Source: Metallyticus violacea (lineage: Eukaryota; Arthropoda; Insecta; Mantodea; Metallyticidae). From it: a stretch of 64,000 nucleotides of DNA. The stretch lies in assembly GCA_030762175.1 (NCBI GenBank), contig CM060840.1, positions 41,687,501 to 41,751,500 on the forward strand. Direction: 5' to 3'. Every line of letters begins with the position of its first letter. Positions within the stretch are counted from its first letter, which is position 1. Below the pieces are notes generated by a model that saw nothing but the letters and a program-made list of their open reading frames with translations, made no database searches and was not told where the DNA came from. Below are positions 1 through 10,650 of the stretch, piece by piece. The translations under genes were made by a program, and so were the position numbers.

Positions 1-2
1 CC

Positions 3-116
3 AATACGGGGATGAAGAAATTGGCCGATAACCTTTCAAGGAAGATGCTAACGGCAGAAGTTGTTGCGCGGACGTTCAAAGAGTTACGTAGACCCTTGGT
101 CCAACAAGGAATCTAG
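3..116 (+). CDS. 3' end of an unidentified open frame, cut by the window edge
   Basis: The frame is open from the window edge to a TAG at 114-116 and reads 37 residues, with an internal Met at 12 (MKKLADNLSRKMLTAEVV). The composition is charged and protein-like, but I do not recognise it. It could be the last exon of a host gene or the end of a mobile-element ORF. The DNA after it (about 240-480) is rich in CAGT-type words, such as those seen in some insect LTRs, but I found no paired LTR, primer-binding site or polypurine tract. Confidence 0.2.
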   Translation, partial: NTGMKKLADNLSRKMLTAEVVARTFKELRRPLVQQGI

Positions 117-1660
117 AAGGATCTTATAAAATTATATCCACCATAGAAGTCCATATATTGGGAAAGATATTCGAGATGTTTCTAGACGCTCAGATTTAAA
201 CGGGGAGTTAGCGTGGGCAGACCGAAGGAACACATAGTTTATTTGAGCTTGTGATTTTGCGGTCCAGCACCAGTGCTCAAGGAGAGATCAGTATTATCAT
301 CTGTTCTAAGGCAGTTCAAATCAGCGCAGTTCTCATGGAGAGTATTCAGTATTCAATTCAGCTCAGTTTCCAGCATGAAAGTTGAGCATTAGTTTGTAGC
401 TTAGTATCAGTTTAGCGTCAGTGAGTTAGGTAGATAATCGGACATTCCACGCCAGTAATCCGAGTTTAAGTCTGTGAAATGTAAAACTGTAAAAAGTTAT
501 TTTGCACAAAGTTTTATAAAAGACTGTGCTTAGACTGGAGTTAATGAGCCAAAGCGTCAGTGTAGGAGAACTACAGAAAATGTTGTTACTAGGTGGTTAC
601 AGTAATGCTAAACACTTATTAATAATGCGTCCTCATCATTGTCAGTTTGAGTCGTGAAGTTTTGTATTGATGGAGAACGAACAGTGCATCAGAAAAAGTG
701 TCGTGGGAGAAACATCACTGGTTACGTCTTAAGAAAACTGTAATGGTTATGCGAAAGTGACACACACCGAGTTTTAAATCCTCTAGGCAGTAACCGAGTC
801 TTATTCCAACACAATAGACAGTGAACAATGAAATGCAGTACATCATGCAATACAACAAATATATTCATTCCATTATCAACATCCTGGCAATATTCCTTTC
901 CCTGTTATCTACGGATATCAAAAATTCCAGCTAAAGAGTTAGTCGGAGCAGCTGTAAGGCAGCGGGAAACATCACCGGGGAAGAAAAAAACATCATCCCT
1001 GAGATAAGAACCACCAAATATGCAACCAATCACAAACTTCTAATCATTCAAAATCTTCTCCATTAATTAATAATTAATTAATCCTATCATCCCAAACTAT
1101 AACTATCAATGCACTGTGTACCTATATTAAATACGAGTATTTCTTTCCACTATTAGTGACTCTGACCTGAATTTAGTGTCAGTTGACTAGGGTTGCTAAA
1201 TCATCTGCTATTTTTACCCGACCCTTACGGCGCAATCTGGGTTCCCTATTCTGGAAAATTATACGGTGATTCTGGAACATATTGCATTTATGATTTATTT
1301 CATCTCAGCTAGACCGTCATCCATTTCAATTAACTGAGTCATAAAATCCCGAAAACAGTGATATTTAGTTTGATTCTTAATTTAGACTATCATTACAGAA
1401 TGTTGTTCATAGAGCAGTACCTAAAGTCTGTTTTCAAGGCATCAAAGCGGTAGACATTAATGCTTTATGACATGAAATAAGTTAGGAAAGAAATTTTATT
1501 TGAGAAGGATGCGTTCCAGGTCTTAGTTTAGGATACCTCCTCGGCATCTACTATTGATAAGAAATGAGAAAAACTGGAAGAAATCTCAATCAGGGAGGAT
1601 GGTCTAAGCAGAAATGCAACCCCAGACTTCCGTTCGTGAGTCAGTGCATTAGCGACCAGT
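117..1660. other. No gene seen
   Basis: Non-coding stretch with stops in all frames. It holds an AT-only palindromic run at about 1062-1083 (repeats of TTAATTAA). Nothing else is recognised. Confidence 0.5.
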
Positions 1661-1918
1661 TGTTTATTTTATTTATGAATGCTCTTTAACATCTCAGGTC
1701 ATCAGTGTCCCATTCTCAGAAGCCTCTTCTTACAGGCTTGAGGTTCTTTTTCTTGTCGTAAATCTACGACATGGGAACCACAGTTTTACTTCCCTTCCGA
1801 AGGAGAATATACTTAGGATTTTTACGCCCGAAAAAATCCATCGATCCTGACCGGGTTTGAACTGGCGATCTTGAATTTAGAAGGCAAGTAAGGTTACCAC
1901 TACACCATCAGGACCGAC
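1661..1918 (-). repeat. tRNA-derived SINE, family 1, copy 1 (deleted)
   Basis: Minus-strand copy of the same SINE seen at 7,853-8,152 and 62,667-62,962. The tRNA-like head lies at the high-coordinate end (GGTCCTGATGGTGTAGTGG on the minus strand, then a decayed B box), followed by the body that includes the TTCGGAAGGGAAGT core. Compared with the other copies about 36 bp is missing after the sequence CCCATT; the lost stretch in copy 2 is bracketed by CTCAG words. It is non-coding and transcribed in principle by RNA polymerase III, but its B box is damaged, so it is probably dead. No convincing target-site duplication was found. Confidence 0.85.
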
Positions 1919-3840
1919 AGCGTTGGGAGGATCTATTTAAAATCTGAATACCTTCGCTGGCAAAGCAGGTTTAAAAATAGTTTAATGCAAATATACGTTT
2001 CATCCCATTTCACTTATACACTAATTAATTAGCATCTAATTTGTGCTTCTTTATCAGTATATAGCTCCATTACTTCTCTTCATGGGTCATAGATTCCCTA
2101 AAAGCGCTCGTGTAAGGCCTCTCTCCAATTTCGTAAAGCTATTACGCCGTTATGAAAACAAGCATTATATTTAAAAATAAACAACAGCGCGCATAGCCTT
2201 TCATTCTACAACAATTTCGTTTGCTAGAGGTAACAAAGATATTTTATTAAAAACTCAGAAACTGTATGCAATCTAGCTTTTATTTTTCTAAAATGTAAAA
2301 ACATATTCAGTAACATTTCATCACTGATAACTTTTTATGTGAATGGAGCGCTGAAGTATAAAGGAAGTGCGTTTTTTAAAGACTACTTTTTCAAAAGACA
2401 TATTACTTCTTCAAAGATGACTGCAGAGAACATTTGCGAGTTGTAGTAGAGTGTATCTTAAGGCGCATTAAAATGATTAGAGGATTTACTTTGCTGTACC
2501 GGCAGCAGAACAGAATACATTTTTCCACTTTTCCATTCAGTGCATATTCTGGATAGCATCAAGAAAAGATTTCTCTCAGTGCATTAAACATGCTTTTAAA
2601 TATACACCTTTGAAGCTTGAGGGCATATTTCCTGTTGAGCTGTATACCAAATGTCAGGCGTCTGGCGCCAGGATTCTAGCTGCAGCAGTTCTTTCTTATC
2701 ACTCCCTTATTCGCCTTGAAGAAAAATGGATAAATAAAGGAGGAAAAAGCAGTGAAAGAAAAAAGAGGAACAAAAACAGAAAGTCAGAAATATACACAGC
2801 TACAAAAGAACTTTTTAAAGAGCCACCCACTTCTTTCCTTTTAAATGTTCATCTGTGTATAAAAACGCCAGAAGATATAACAGTAATCCCCATGTAATGG
2901 GGTAGTGATGTGTGATGAAACCTTCATTTTTGGGGTATTTTTTTAGAGTGAAAGCAAGTGTTTTGTTCGAAATTCTTTCAACGGAAAGATCGCTCTGACT
3001 AGCTGGAGAGTCATTCATTTAACCATGCGGGATAGTGAAACAGAAAGTTTTCTTTCCAATGCCTGAGAGTATTCTTAACTACAGATTCCAAACACTCATA
3101 TATCGTGAATTTCGGAGCTATTATTGCGGTTAATCCATCAATAAAGAAATACATTTTCATTAATATTTAATGTTTAGAAGATTAATAAAAAACTATTACA
3201 TTTTCAATTACTTAAATGATATCGTGGCTTAATTATTGCATATTATTGATCATACGGGTTGGCAATGTAGTGTGTGTATATTTTCGGGCTTATGAACCGA
3301 ATGGTAGGTTCGTTGTTCCATGTAACGGTTGCCTTTTTGAGTGTGGGGAAGACTAGCTATGCGCATGTGCAGTATGTGATTGCGTTGATTTCCAGCGTTT
3401 CTCGAAGAATCGAGTATGTATTTTTGAAGGTGAAGGACGTACTCCATACACTCCGAAGAACCACCTTAGCGACGTTGGTAAGGAGGTGTAACCTTACTTT
3501 ATTTATAATGTAATAAACATATTGAACTAATGGGGTTACTTGGCACTGGCTCCATGATTTTCCCAGTGTTTCTGATTTATAAGTAGAGACATGATAAAGG
3601 TAAGCACAGGAAGATAAACTCGTTCCTTGTCCAGCCATTGTCTAATTGAATTATTATAATGATGAAGGCACGTGTCTTATGCACTATTTTGAATAATTAA
3701 CCTAATCTATAAATTTACAAGGTAAATTATATTTGTATTTTACGGCTTGTGAATGATACGGAGCAAGACACGCCTTTGAGACGTAACCATAGGGGGTTCG
3801 GGAGTAGGTGAAAACTGCTGTTTTGTTTATCAGTACCACC
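1919..3840. other. No recognisable gene
   Basis: AT-rich non-coding DNA. An open frame at 2,610-2,897 (+) begins only at a TTG and ends in a lysine/arginine-rich low-complexity run. Overlapping open frames on both strands at 3,250-3,640 show no known motif. I treat these as chance. Confidence 0.5.
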
Positions 3841-3849
3841 ATGTCCGAG

Positions 3850-4680
3850 CAAGTGGTACACTCGTTGATTGCGCAACGCTTCATTATATTTTTATGAGCG
3901 GGAGGTGGTAAAACAGGCCGAAATTTTGCTAAGATAAGACGCTGCCTAAGAAGCAAGTTAGAGTGCCACAAAATTTTCACATATAATCGAGAAATTGTAA
4001 AAAGCGAAAGTCACCAACATCAACTTCTGACGAGCATAACGAAAATGTATCAGGGGGAGCATATAGGTGTGACAGAGGTTTGACGATTTCTGAAATCGCT
4101 TCTGAAGTTGAGGTAAATGGTGGAATTTTTAAATCTATCGTTTCAGTGATTTGGATCATGGAAAAGACTCGGCAAAATGGATTCCTCCAATTCTCGTTGA
4201 GAATCTAAAGGTGCACGTTTGGGAGTGTATCAGAGATATTTGGCATAATATCGGGATTAAGGAGAAATGTTTCTACATCAAACATGGGTACACCACTATG
4301 CTGCTGAATCGAAGCGAGCAGACATGGAATCGAAGAAAAGTTCACTCCTTTCAAAGCGAAAACTCGCCGGTTAGTTGGAAATTTTCTTGACAGTTTTTTG
4401 GACTCCCAAGGTTTTTGTTCTCACTTTTTCTTCATGAACATCGAACATTGAGTGCAGCTTATTGTTGCCAGCTTCTGATTGATGCAAAACATGCTTATGG
4501 GCGAAAAAGACACCAACAACCGATTCAAGAAGTTGCTATTCTCCGCCTACAGCTGCTTTACACGAGAAAATTCACCGAACAGCATTGAAACACACTCCCT
4601 ATAATCCAGACCTATCCTTTGTCGAGAGCAACAAAGGTGTGAAGTCACTCTTGCAGAACCAATTATGTCTTCGATAATGA
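3850..4680 (+). pseudogene. mariner-like transposase relic A
   Basis: Heavily decayed DD34D-type mariner transposase. In order on the plus strand, in different frames: a weak N-terminal match (3,850-3,960); a helix-turn-helix-like block at about 4,080-4,140 (TISEIASEVEV); the block before the catalytic core (about 4,320-4,380, KFTPFKAKTRR); a core block including FLDSQGF at about 4,390-4,410; and the conserved terminal block that normally reads HPPYSPDL, here TPYNPDLSF at about 4,590-4,620. Stops and frameshifts separate all blocks. In the family the enzyme cuts and pastes the element at TA sites; this copy cannot encode it. The N-terminal assignment is uncertain, the rest is reasonably firm. 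Terminal inverted repeats were not found. Confidence 0.65.
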
Positions 4681-6020
4681 GATCAAGAAATTTTCTTTCA
4701 CTGGGAGAAATGTTTGTAAATCGAAAATTGTGTAGTAATTTTTACAATAATAATAAATTCTTAATACTTTTGTCACGTCACCATGTTTTCCTTTTTGTGT
4801 TTCACAATAAAATGCTCAACAGACTTTGTTCCGTCGTCTTAGGGTATAATCTGAAGTAGTTCTTTAATTGTGCAGTCGGCTGTTAGTACTAATAATACAT
4901 AAAATATGCACAATTTGTATATTATACAAGTATAAAATTAAATAGACACATTTGAATGGTAGGTGCTGACAGATGGCGTTATAAATTTCTTAAATTTTCA
5001 TTTTTCACAATAAGAATCATATTTTATTCCGCCATACAAAGGAATAGTAATACATTTTGCTACAGTACTATTTTATAGAATCATGAAGGGTTATGTGTCG
5101 AATAATGGCTCAGTTTTTCTTCAAGTAAAGAATATGAGGTACAAAGTTATAACATAAAGCCAATCTCTGCTTCACTGCTCACTCCCGCCACAGCTGCGAC
5201 AAAGAAGCCGTGAAACAAACACATGGTAATTCAAAGCAAAGTATTGTACAGATGGTTCTTTTGTTAGAGACCCCAAACTATTATCGATAAACGTTTATGT
5301 TATTAAAGAACTTTCAAATTTATACAAACACTACTGCAACGATACAAAACAGCACAGAAACCCCCGATACAATGCACTCGTCTATTGTCTTCAATGTTCC
5401 GATCACCGAACTTCGACAGTTTTGACTCAACGCCGCTAGATTTAGCAATGTACATTTTGTACAGTGCATGTTCCTCATTTGAAATTATTGCAATCTGATT
5501 CATTTAAAACAAGCCAGCAGACAGTCACTCGCACTGAAAGGTACACCATCTAAGTGAGGCATCCAGAAATAATTCAAAAGATTAAAGACTCCACGCTCAA
5601 CATTCAGGAGAACAGAAACAACAAAATGTAGAGAAGCAAATGACTGGTGTCATCTTCAAAAGCATTACAAAGATATTCCCAAGAGACTAATCAGCCATAT
5701 TCTAGTGTCAAATAGCAGCAGAAAAAACAAAACTTAGCGCTTAGCACCCACCCAGATCTCCCATTTTAACGCTTCCAAAAATCTTTCTTTGGAATCTATT
5801 GAAGGTAAAATTCCACAAAAATAAACTCCGCGCAGTCAAACAGTTCAAAGAAGCCGTGAGCCAAAAGACTGAAGCCTTTGACGCTGCCACTTTAGGAGAA
5901 GATTCATAATTTCCGGCCTCGTTAATAAGGGTTATCGCCTTCACAAAACCCTTTATCTGGAGTCATACCTTATGTGTTAAGTAAACAATTGCAGCTGTAG
6001 CTTCCGTTCCACTGTGTACA
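4681..6020. other. No recognisable gene
   Basis: Non-coding, AT-rich. Small open frames at 4,665-4,859, 5,303-5,503 and 5,741-5,944 show no motif. The 5,780-5,950 part is somewhat richer in GC but broken by stops. Confidence 0.5.
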
Positions 6021-6068
6021 GTTGTTCAGATATAGTTGTATGAAGAAGGCTACGTGTAGAATTGTGAC

Positions 6069-7060
6069 ATGCTCAAAATGGAGTATCGTGATGTTATTAA
6101 GTTCTTTGCAAAAGAAGGACTTGGTCCAAAGGAAATTAAACAACGATTGGACGGTGTATATGGGAAAGCACCCCCCTCATATTCTACAGCAAAAGAATGG
6201 GCCAAATATTTTCGAATGGGTCGAGAAAGCATTGAAGACCAAGAGCGAGCAGGTCCGCCCTTGGGGGGTACTCACTCCTAAAAACTTCGATCTAGTGGAA
6301 GGAGAAATTATGGAAGACCGGCGGCTCAAAGAAACAGAAATAGCAACAAGGTTGGGCCTTTCAAAAACATCAGTCCTTCGAATTATTCATGAACATTTAA
6401 ACATGAATAAATGAATAAGGTTAGTGCAAGTTGGGTACCTAGACTTCTTTCCTCAGTTCAAAAGCAGTAAAGAGTCAGATGAGTCTGTTGTCCGGTATTT
6501 TGGAGCTCTGCCGTGACAACGAGAGAGAAGTTCTGTAAACCATTGTTACAGAAGATGAAACTATGGTGCTCTACTATGATCCCTTGTCCAAAAGAGAATC
6601 AAAACCTGGCGAAGCACCGCCTCTAAAGGTCAAGGTCACCCAGTCAACCAAGAGGATCATGGCCACAATCTTTTGGGACTGTGAAGCAATGGTGTTCATT
6701 GATTTCAAGGAGAGGAACACCACAGTAAATGGGGAGTACTATGCTGGCCTACAGCACAGACTAAGTGCTTCCATCAAAGAGAAAAGGCAAGAAAAGCTGA
6801 GTGGTGATGTGCGCCTTCTTCACAACAACGCGCCTGTGCACACGGTTCTTTTTGCAAAAGAAACTGTGAAGAAGTGTGACTTCAAGGAGATCGATCATCC
6901 ACCTACAGCCCAGATCTACCTCCCAGTGACTATTTACTCTTCTCAAAACTCAAGAAGGACTTTCGAGGAAGGAAATTTAAGTGCGATGAAGAAGTGATGG
7001 ATGCTGTTTATGCCCATTTTGTAGACAAGATTTTTGACTACTCTGGGGGGAGGGGATTAA
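6069..7060 (+). pseudogene. mariner transposase relic B (near full length, frameshifted)
   Basis: Best mariner in the window. It starts with MEYRDVIKFFAKEG at 6,078, runs through the first helix-turn-helix and the YSTAKEWAKYF block (to 6,281), shifts frame, resumes with IMEDRRLKETEIATRLGLSK (second helix-turn-helix, to 6,414) and WVPRLLSS, then after stops reopens at about 6,540 with TEDET (first catalytic Asp kept) through 6,997. The second catalytic Asp is lost: LLHNNAPVH at about 6,815-6,843 where the family has HDNAP. The third Asp survives only in another frame (PSDYLLF, about 6,926-6,946), followed by a C-terminal block to about 7,060. Length fits the family's roughly 345 residues. It belongs to the same subfamily as relic E at 57.15-58.37 kb. 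Dead by frameshift and by the changed active site. Confidence 0.9.
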
Positions 7061-7852
7061 AATGTTAATTCAAAGATGTGAGAATTGTATTGCAATAAAG
7101 GGTAACTATAATGAAAATTGAAATATAGTTCTTGTATTTACCATACCTAGAAAACTTTAGATATAAAATGTTTGAAATCTTCTATTTAATTGCGTATACT
7201 TTATGCAGTAATCTAAGTATGTTAAAAAGTTAAGTTAGGAGGTTTAGAAAAAGAACATGCTCATCCTATGCGGCTCGTATATACAATAGATATTCTAAAA
7301 TAAATCACACTATTCCCGAAAATGTTTTTATCACATTAAATTTGCATATGGAATATGGCACAATGGTTAGTAAAAATCATAACACATAAAATATTTTCCT
7401 TTTTAAAGCATAGGTAAAATATCCATTTTATTAAACTACAGTCAAAGCTTTCATAAACAACCCCTAATTCTTCATAGATTCTGAGAAAACTTGCAGTTTA
7501 TAAGCAGTATTTTATCTGTGGAAAGATAGAACATTCCGCATCCCCTTAAACACATAGTGGTAAAATATTGTAAAGCCCACGTTAATGCGTCCAAGTTTAG
7601 TGAGAAATTATATTGAACTATCCACTAACTTGGTATTGTTGTTGAAGCCAATATCGCAGAGTGTTTTCCGCAACCAGCACAATGTAGAGAGTAGGCGGCT
7701 AGTAACTTTCAATAAAAAAGTTTTTGGTTACTATTAGAAATTACTATATTATTAAGGGGGACGAAATGCCATATCTTGACATTTAAAATATATCATATTT
7801 AAGGAACACTTTCTAAAATATTATAACATTTGAAAATGTTACAGATGAAGAA
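7061..7852. other. No gene seen
   Basis: AT-rich, without open frames of note. It presumably includes the 3' end of mariner B, but no clear terminal repeat is visible. The last ten bases (7,842-7,851) are the left target-site duplication of the following SINE. Confidence 0.5.
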
Positions 7853-8152
7853 TTTTTTTTTGATTGATTTATTTATGGACGCTCTTTAACATCCGAGGTC
7901 ATCAGCGTCCCATTCAACTCAGGGCGTGAAACGGCCTACAAATTTTGCTCAGAGGCCTCTCTTTCAGGCTTGAGGTTCTTTTTCGTGCCGTAAATGTACG
8001 ACACGGGACCCACGGCTTTACTTCCCTTCCGAAGGAAGCCATACTTAGGAATTTTATGCCCCGAAAAAATCCATCGGTCCTGGCCGGGTTCGAACCCGCG
8101 ATTTTGGGTATAGGAGGCAAGTATGGTAACCACTACACCACCAGGACCGACG
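7853..8152 (-). repeat. tRNA-derived SINE, family 1, copy 2, with target-site duplication
   Basis: A complete minus-strand insertion. The poly-A tail appears as the T run at 7,853-7,860. The tRNA-like head ends at about 8,150 with a good B box (GGTTCGAACCC on the minus strand) and an A-box-like GGTGTAGTGG. It is flanked by the exact 10-bp direct repeat CAGATGAAGA at 7,842-7,851 and 8,153-8,162, the mark of LINE-assisted retroposition. The body contains the same TTCGGAAGGGAAGTAAAGCC core as the other copies. Open frames crossing it on both strands are shadows of the repeat. Confidence 0.93.
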
Positions 8153-8162
8153 CAGATGAAGA

Positions 8163-8840
8163 TGAACATAATTTCTTTTCTAACTTTTCAGTAAGTAAAA
8201 AAAAAATGTTAAAATTTTACAATTTACAACAATTTTAATTCAGCTTATGATTAAATGAATTATACCTGAAAAGTTAAGCTTCTTAGAGCAAGTAGAACGT
8301 GATCATTTCCTTTTGTACTGAAAATCCTAACTTTTGAAAAACGAACTTGAAAATATAAAAAGAAAAATCCTGGATCACAGCAAATAGCCAGTGACAATAA
8401 ACATAAGAAAAGATCCTTCCATTAAAGATGTCGAAATAATTAAAACACTGTTGTAAAGAGGAAAGGTTGGCTTATCAATTAAGATAAATGCCCATTTCGT
8501 TCAATTTTGCAGACATTAAATCTTAAACAGCAGCTTTGCAACAATTCTTGTTAGAGCAACTGTATTTAGGTAAGCGTTTTCAATTTTAAGTAGAGATCTG
8601 TTAGCCATTGTTTATATTGTGTCTTCCATACAATGTTCTATTAAGATTTTCACACACACACACACAAAAACATGTCTTGATCCATTACTATACGGTTCTC
8701 TAAAAACTAATATTATTTATACTTCTTAATATTTTATCTGAGTCGAAATAAACGCTGGTTTCACAAATCAATAAGGTATCTGTATGAAGTAGTAAGAAAA
8801 CAGTTGCATAGCAGAAAGGCTGAATATTTCATCTTCCTCA
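8163..8840. other. No gene; short CA microsatellite
   Basis: AT-rich non-coding sequence with a short (CA)n tract at about 8,650-8,666. Nothing else is recognised. Confidence 0.5.
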
Positions 8841-9310
8841 AAGGAGATTCCTTGTGACTTCACGTGCTATCTCCGCAGTCCTTCAATTGCTGAAAGTATT
8901 TCTGGAAACTTGTTTTGAAATGTCATTCAGCTCCGCCGTCACGTTCCGCATGATGTCCTTACGGCTGTCGAAACGTTCTGGTTTCCGGATCGTGTCGGCA
9001 CACAACACATCTCATCCCCAGAGATCACGGTCTTGAGGAATGGCCTCCAACTTAAGTCGATTCCAGCGAATTGAGAAATTTCTCCGAAGGTCAAACATGT
9101 ATGTATTTTCTGAACGATTTCTGCATTTTCGTTTGTTGATGGTCTCCTGTAACGTAGGTCAATGTCCGCCAATGCGGCCTCTTTGAACCAGTTAACCCAC
9201 CCAAGCTTGCTGAATCCTCCGAATTGTTTCTGCTTGGGATCGCAAAGCTCCTGATAAAGCGGCTGCCGTTTCCGCTATCTCCGCTGAAATGAAAACGCGA
9301 CGGCATGTAT
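8840..9310 (-). pseudogene. mariner-like transposase relic C (internal deletion)
   Basis: Minus-strand fragment. In order: a block resembling the first DNA-binding region and linker (WVGWFKEAALADID, about 9,210-9,170), STNENAEIVQKI (about 9,140), then FLKTVISGDEM (about 9,030-9,000), which matches the VITGDETW block holding the first catalytic Asp. Shortly afterwards the frame changes to RFDSRKDIMRNVTAEL (about 8,970-8,925), which in the family lies near the C-terminus. The stretch with the second and third catalytic Asp is therefore missing, so this is an internal deletion derivative. The similarity is by motif order only. Confidence 0.65.
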
Positions 9311-9868
9311 GATAGATATTACGTCATGTCGCATACCGATTTTCTGCAAGCGAATGACGCACCTTCCGATAGCGGAAAAGGCCTCTTCAGCTTCCCCATC
9401 TTCATTGCAGTTCCCGAGAAAAAAAAAATCAGTTTTTAAAAGGTAATAGTACTATTCTAATATTAAATTCTTAAACAAGTTCGATCATTTTCATTAATTG
9501 CGTCTAATAGCATATTGGGATTCTTGTGTTTGCACATAAAGCACCTTCATTTTATCCAGTCTGCCTTAAAAAAATCCAAATGAAGAGATTGGTGTCTAGA
9601 AAAGAATAATACGAAACTGACAACATTGAACAAGTATACAAAGTTAACACATGTGTAAAAAGTTTTATCTACATCCCTTTGCATTAATATTAATTAACAT
9701 TTAGAAATATATTATAAACGAAGCAGGAATAAGCAACACTTCCTAAATCAGCATAACTTTGGTTATGATGACAATAAACGCTGCAGAATGTCTTTTAACG
9801 GCTAGGATACAAAACCTTTTATAATAAAGTTCAGAAATTAGTAATAGAGAAATGGAGTATTAGAGAAA
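9311..9868. other. No gene seen
   Basis: The 9,311-9,420 part may be the decayed N-terminal region of relic C. The rest is AT-rich and empty. Confidence 0.4.
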
Positions 9869-9869
9869 A

Positions 9870-10650
9870 TTTTCATGGTTTAATACTAGAAACAATCTTA
9901 CTCTGCAAAATAATTTCGCAAGTTGGTGAACTAGTGCTTTTTCCAATAAAAAGCGATCGGATAGACCGAAATTAATAGAAAAGAAAGCGAGTGCAGCTTT
10001 AGTTTTAAAAGAAGTCAAAGAAGTGGGTGAACATTCTGCATATACGTTGCAAAACATTTGGAAATAATTTATTCAAAAGTGTGAGGAATTGTGACAAGAC
10101 AGTTTCGGCTCTCTCCTATTAAATAAAATTGTGTTTTAAACTCACAGAACAAGATAAGCAGATTTACGACACTTTCTCATTGCAAGTGTTAACAGAAATT
10201 CAGATAAACATTGAAAGGTCACGCAGCATCTTCTGGCATTTACAATTACATCTGTTTAGCAAAGATTACAAGAAGTCAAGATTAGGTTTCGCATCACATT
10301 AGCAACAGAATCTTGTTTCTATGAAAAAAATGGAATTTGGACAAATAAAAGCAATAACGGTAAATGGTATTTTCGAATGCTGCAAGACTTTAATACCAGC
10401 ATTACTGAAGCATTATATTAAAAGCATTGTTTTTATGCAAGATGGTGCTCCATTTCCATAACAATATTGTGAAAACACTATTACGCAACACATTTGATCT
10501 TAAATAATTAGTAGGCATATCCCAAACAGTTGGCCTCTATGTTACCAGATATGGAGCCGGTGAGTACTGGTTATGGTGTTACCTCAAAGAAAGAATATTC
10601 CTCTACTCGTGAAGAACTGAAACGATCGATATCTGATATATGAAAACATT
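9870..10650 (+). pseudogene. Tc1/IS630-type transposase relic G
   Basis: Decayed plus-strand transposase of the type ending in a SPD-L-P-DF-LWG-LK motif. Visible blocks: KKRSDRPKLIEKKASAALVL (about 9,945-10,005; the linker GRPK region after the helix-turn-helix), NGIFECCKTLIPALLKHYI (about 10,368-10,425) and FMQDGAPF (10,433-10,456; second catalytic Asp present). Next comes a degenerate WP---PDMEP block (about 10,530-10,560), and finally YWLWCYLKERIF in a shifted frame (about 10,567-10,602) with LYSREELKRSISDI. Stops and frameshifts are frequent. Element ends were not found. Confidence 0.75.

Noticed and set aside
240..960. Possible LTR of a gypsy-type retrotransposon
   Set aside because: CAGT-rich texture is suggestive, but no second LTR, primer-binding site, polypurine tract or target duplication could be found.
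7936..8238. Open frames of 68-97 codons on both strands
   Set aside because: They lie in SINE copy 2 and recur in copy 3; products of the repeat, not genes.
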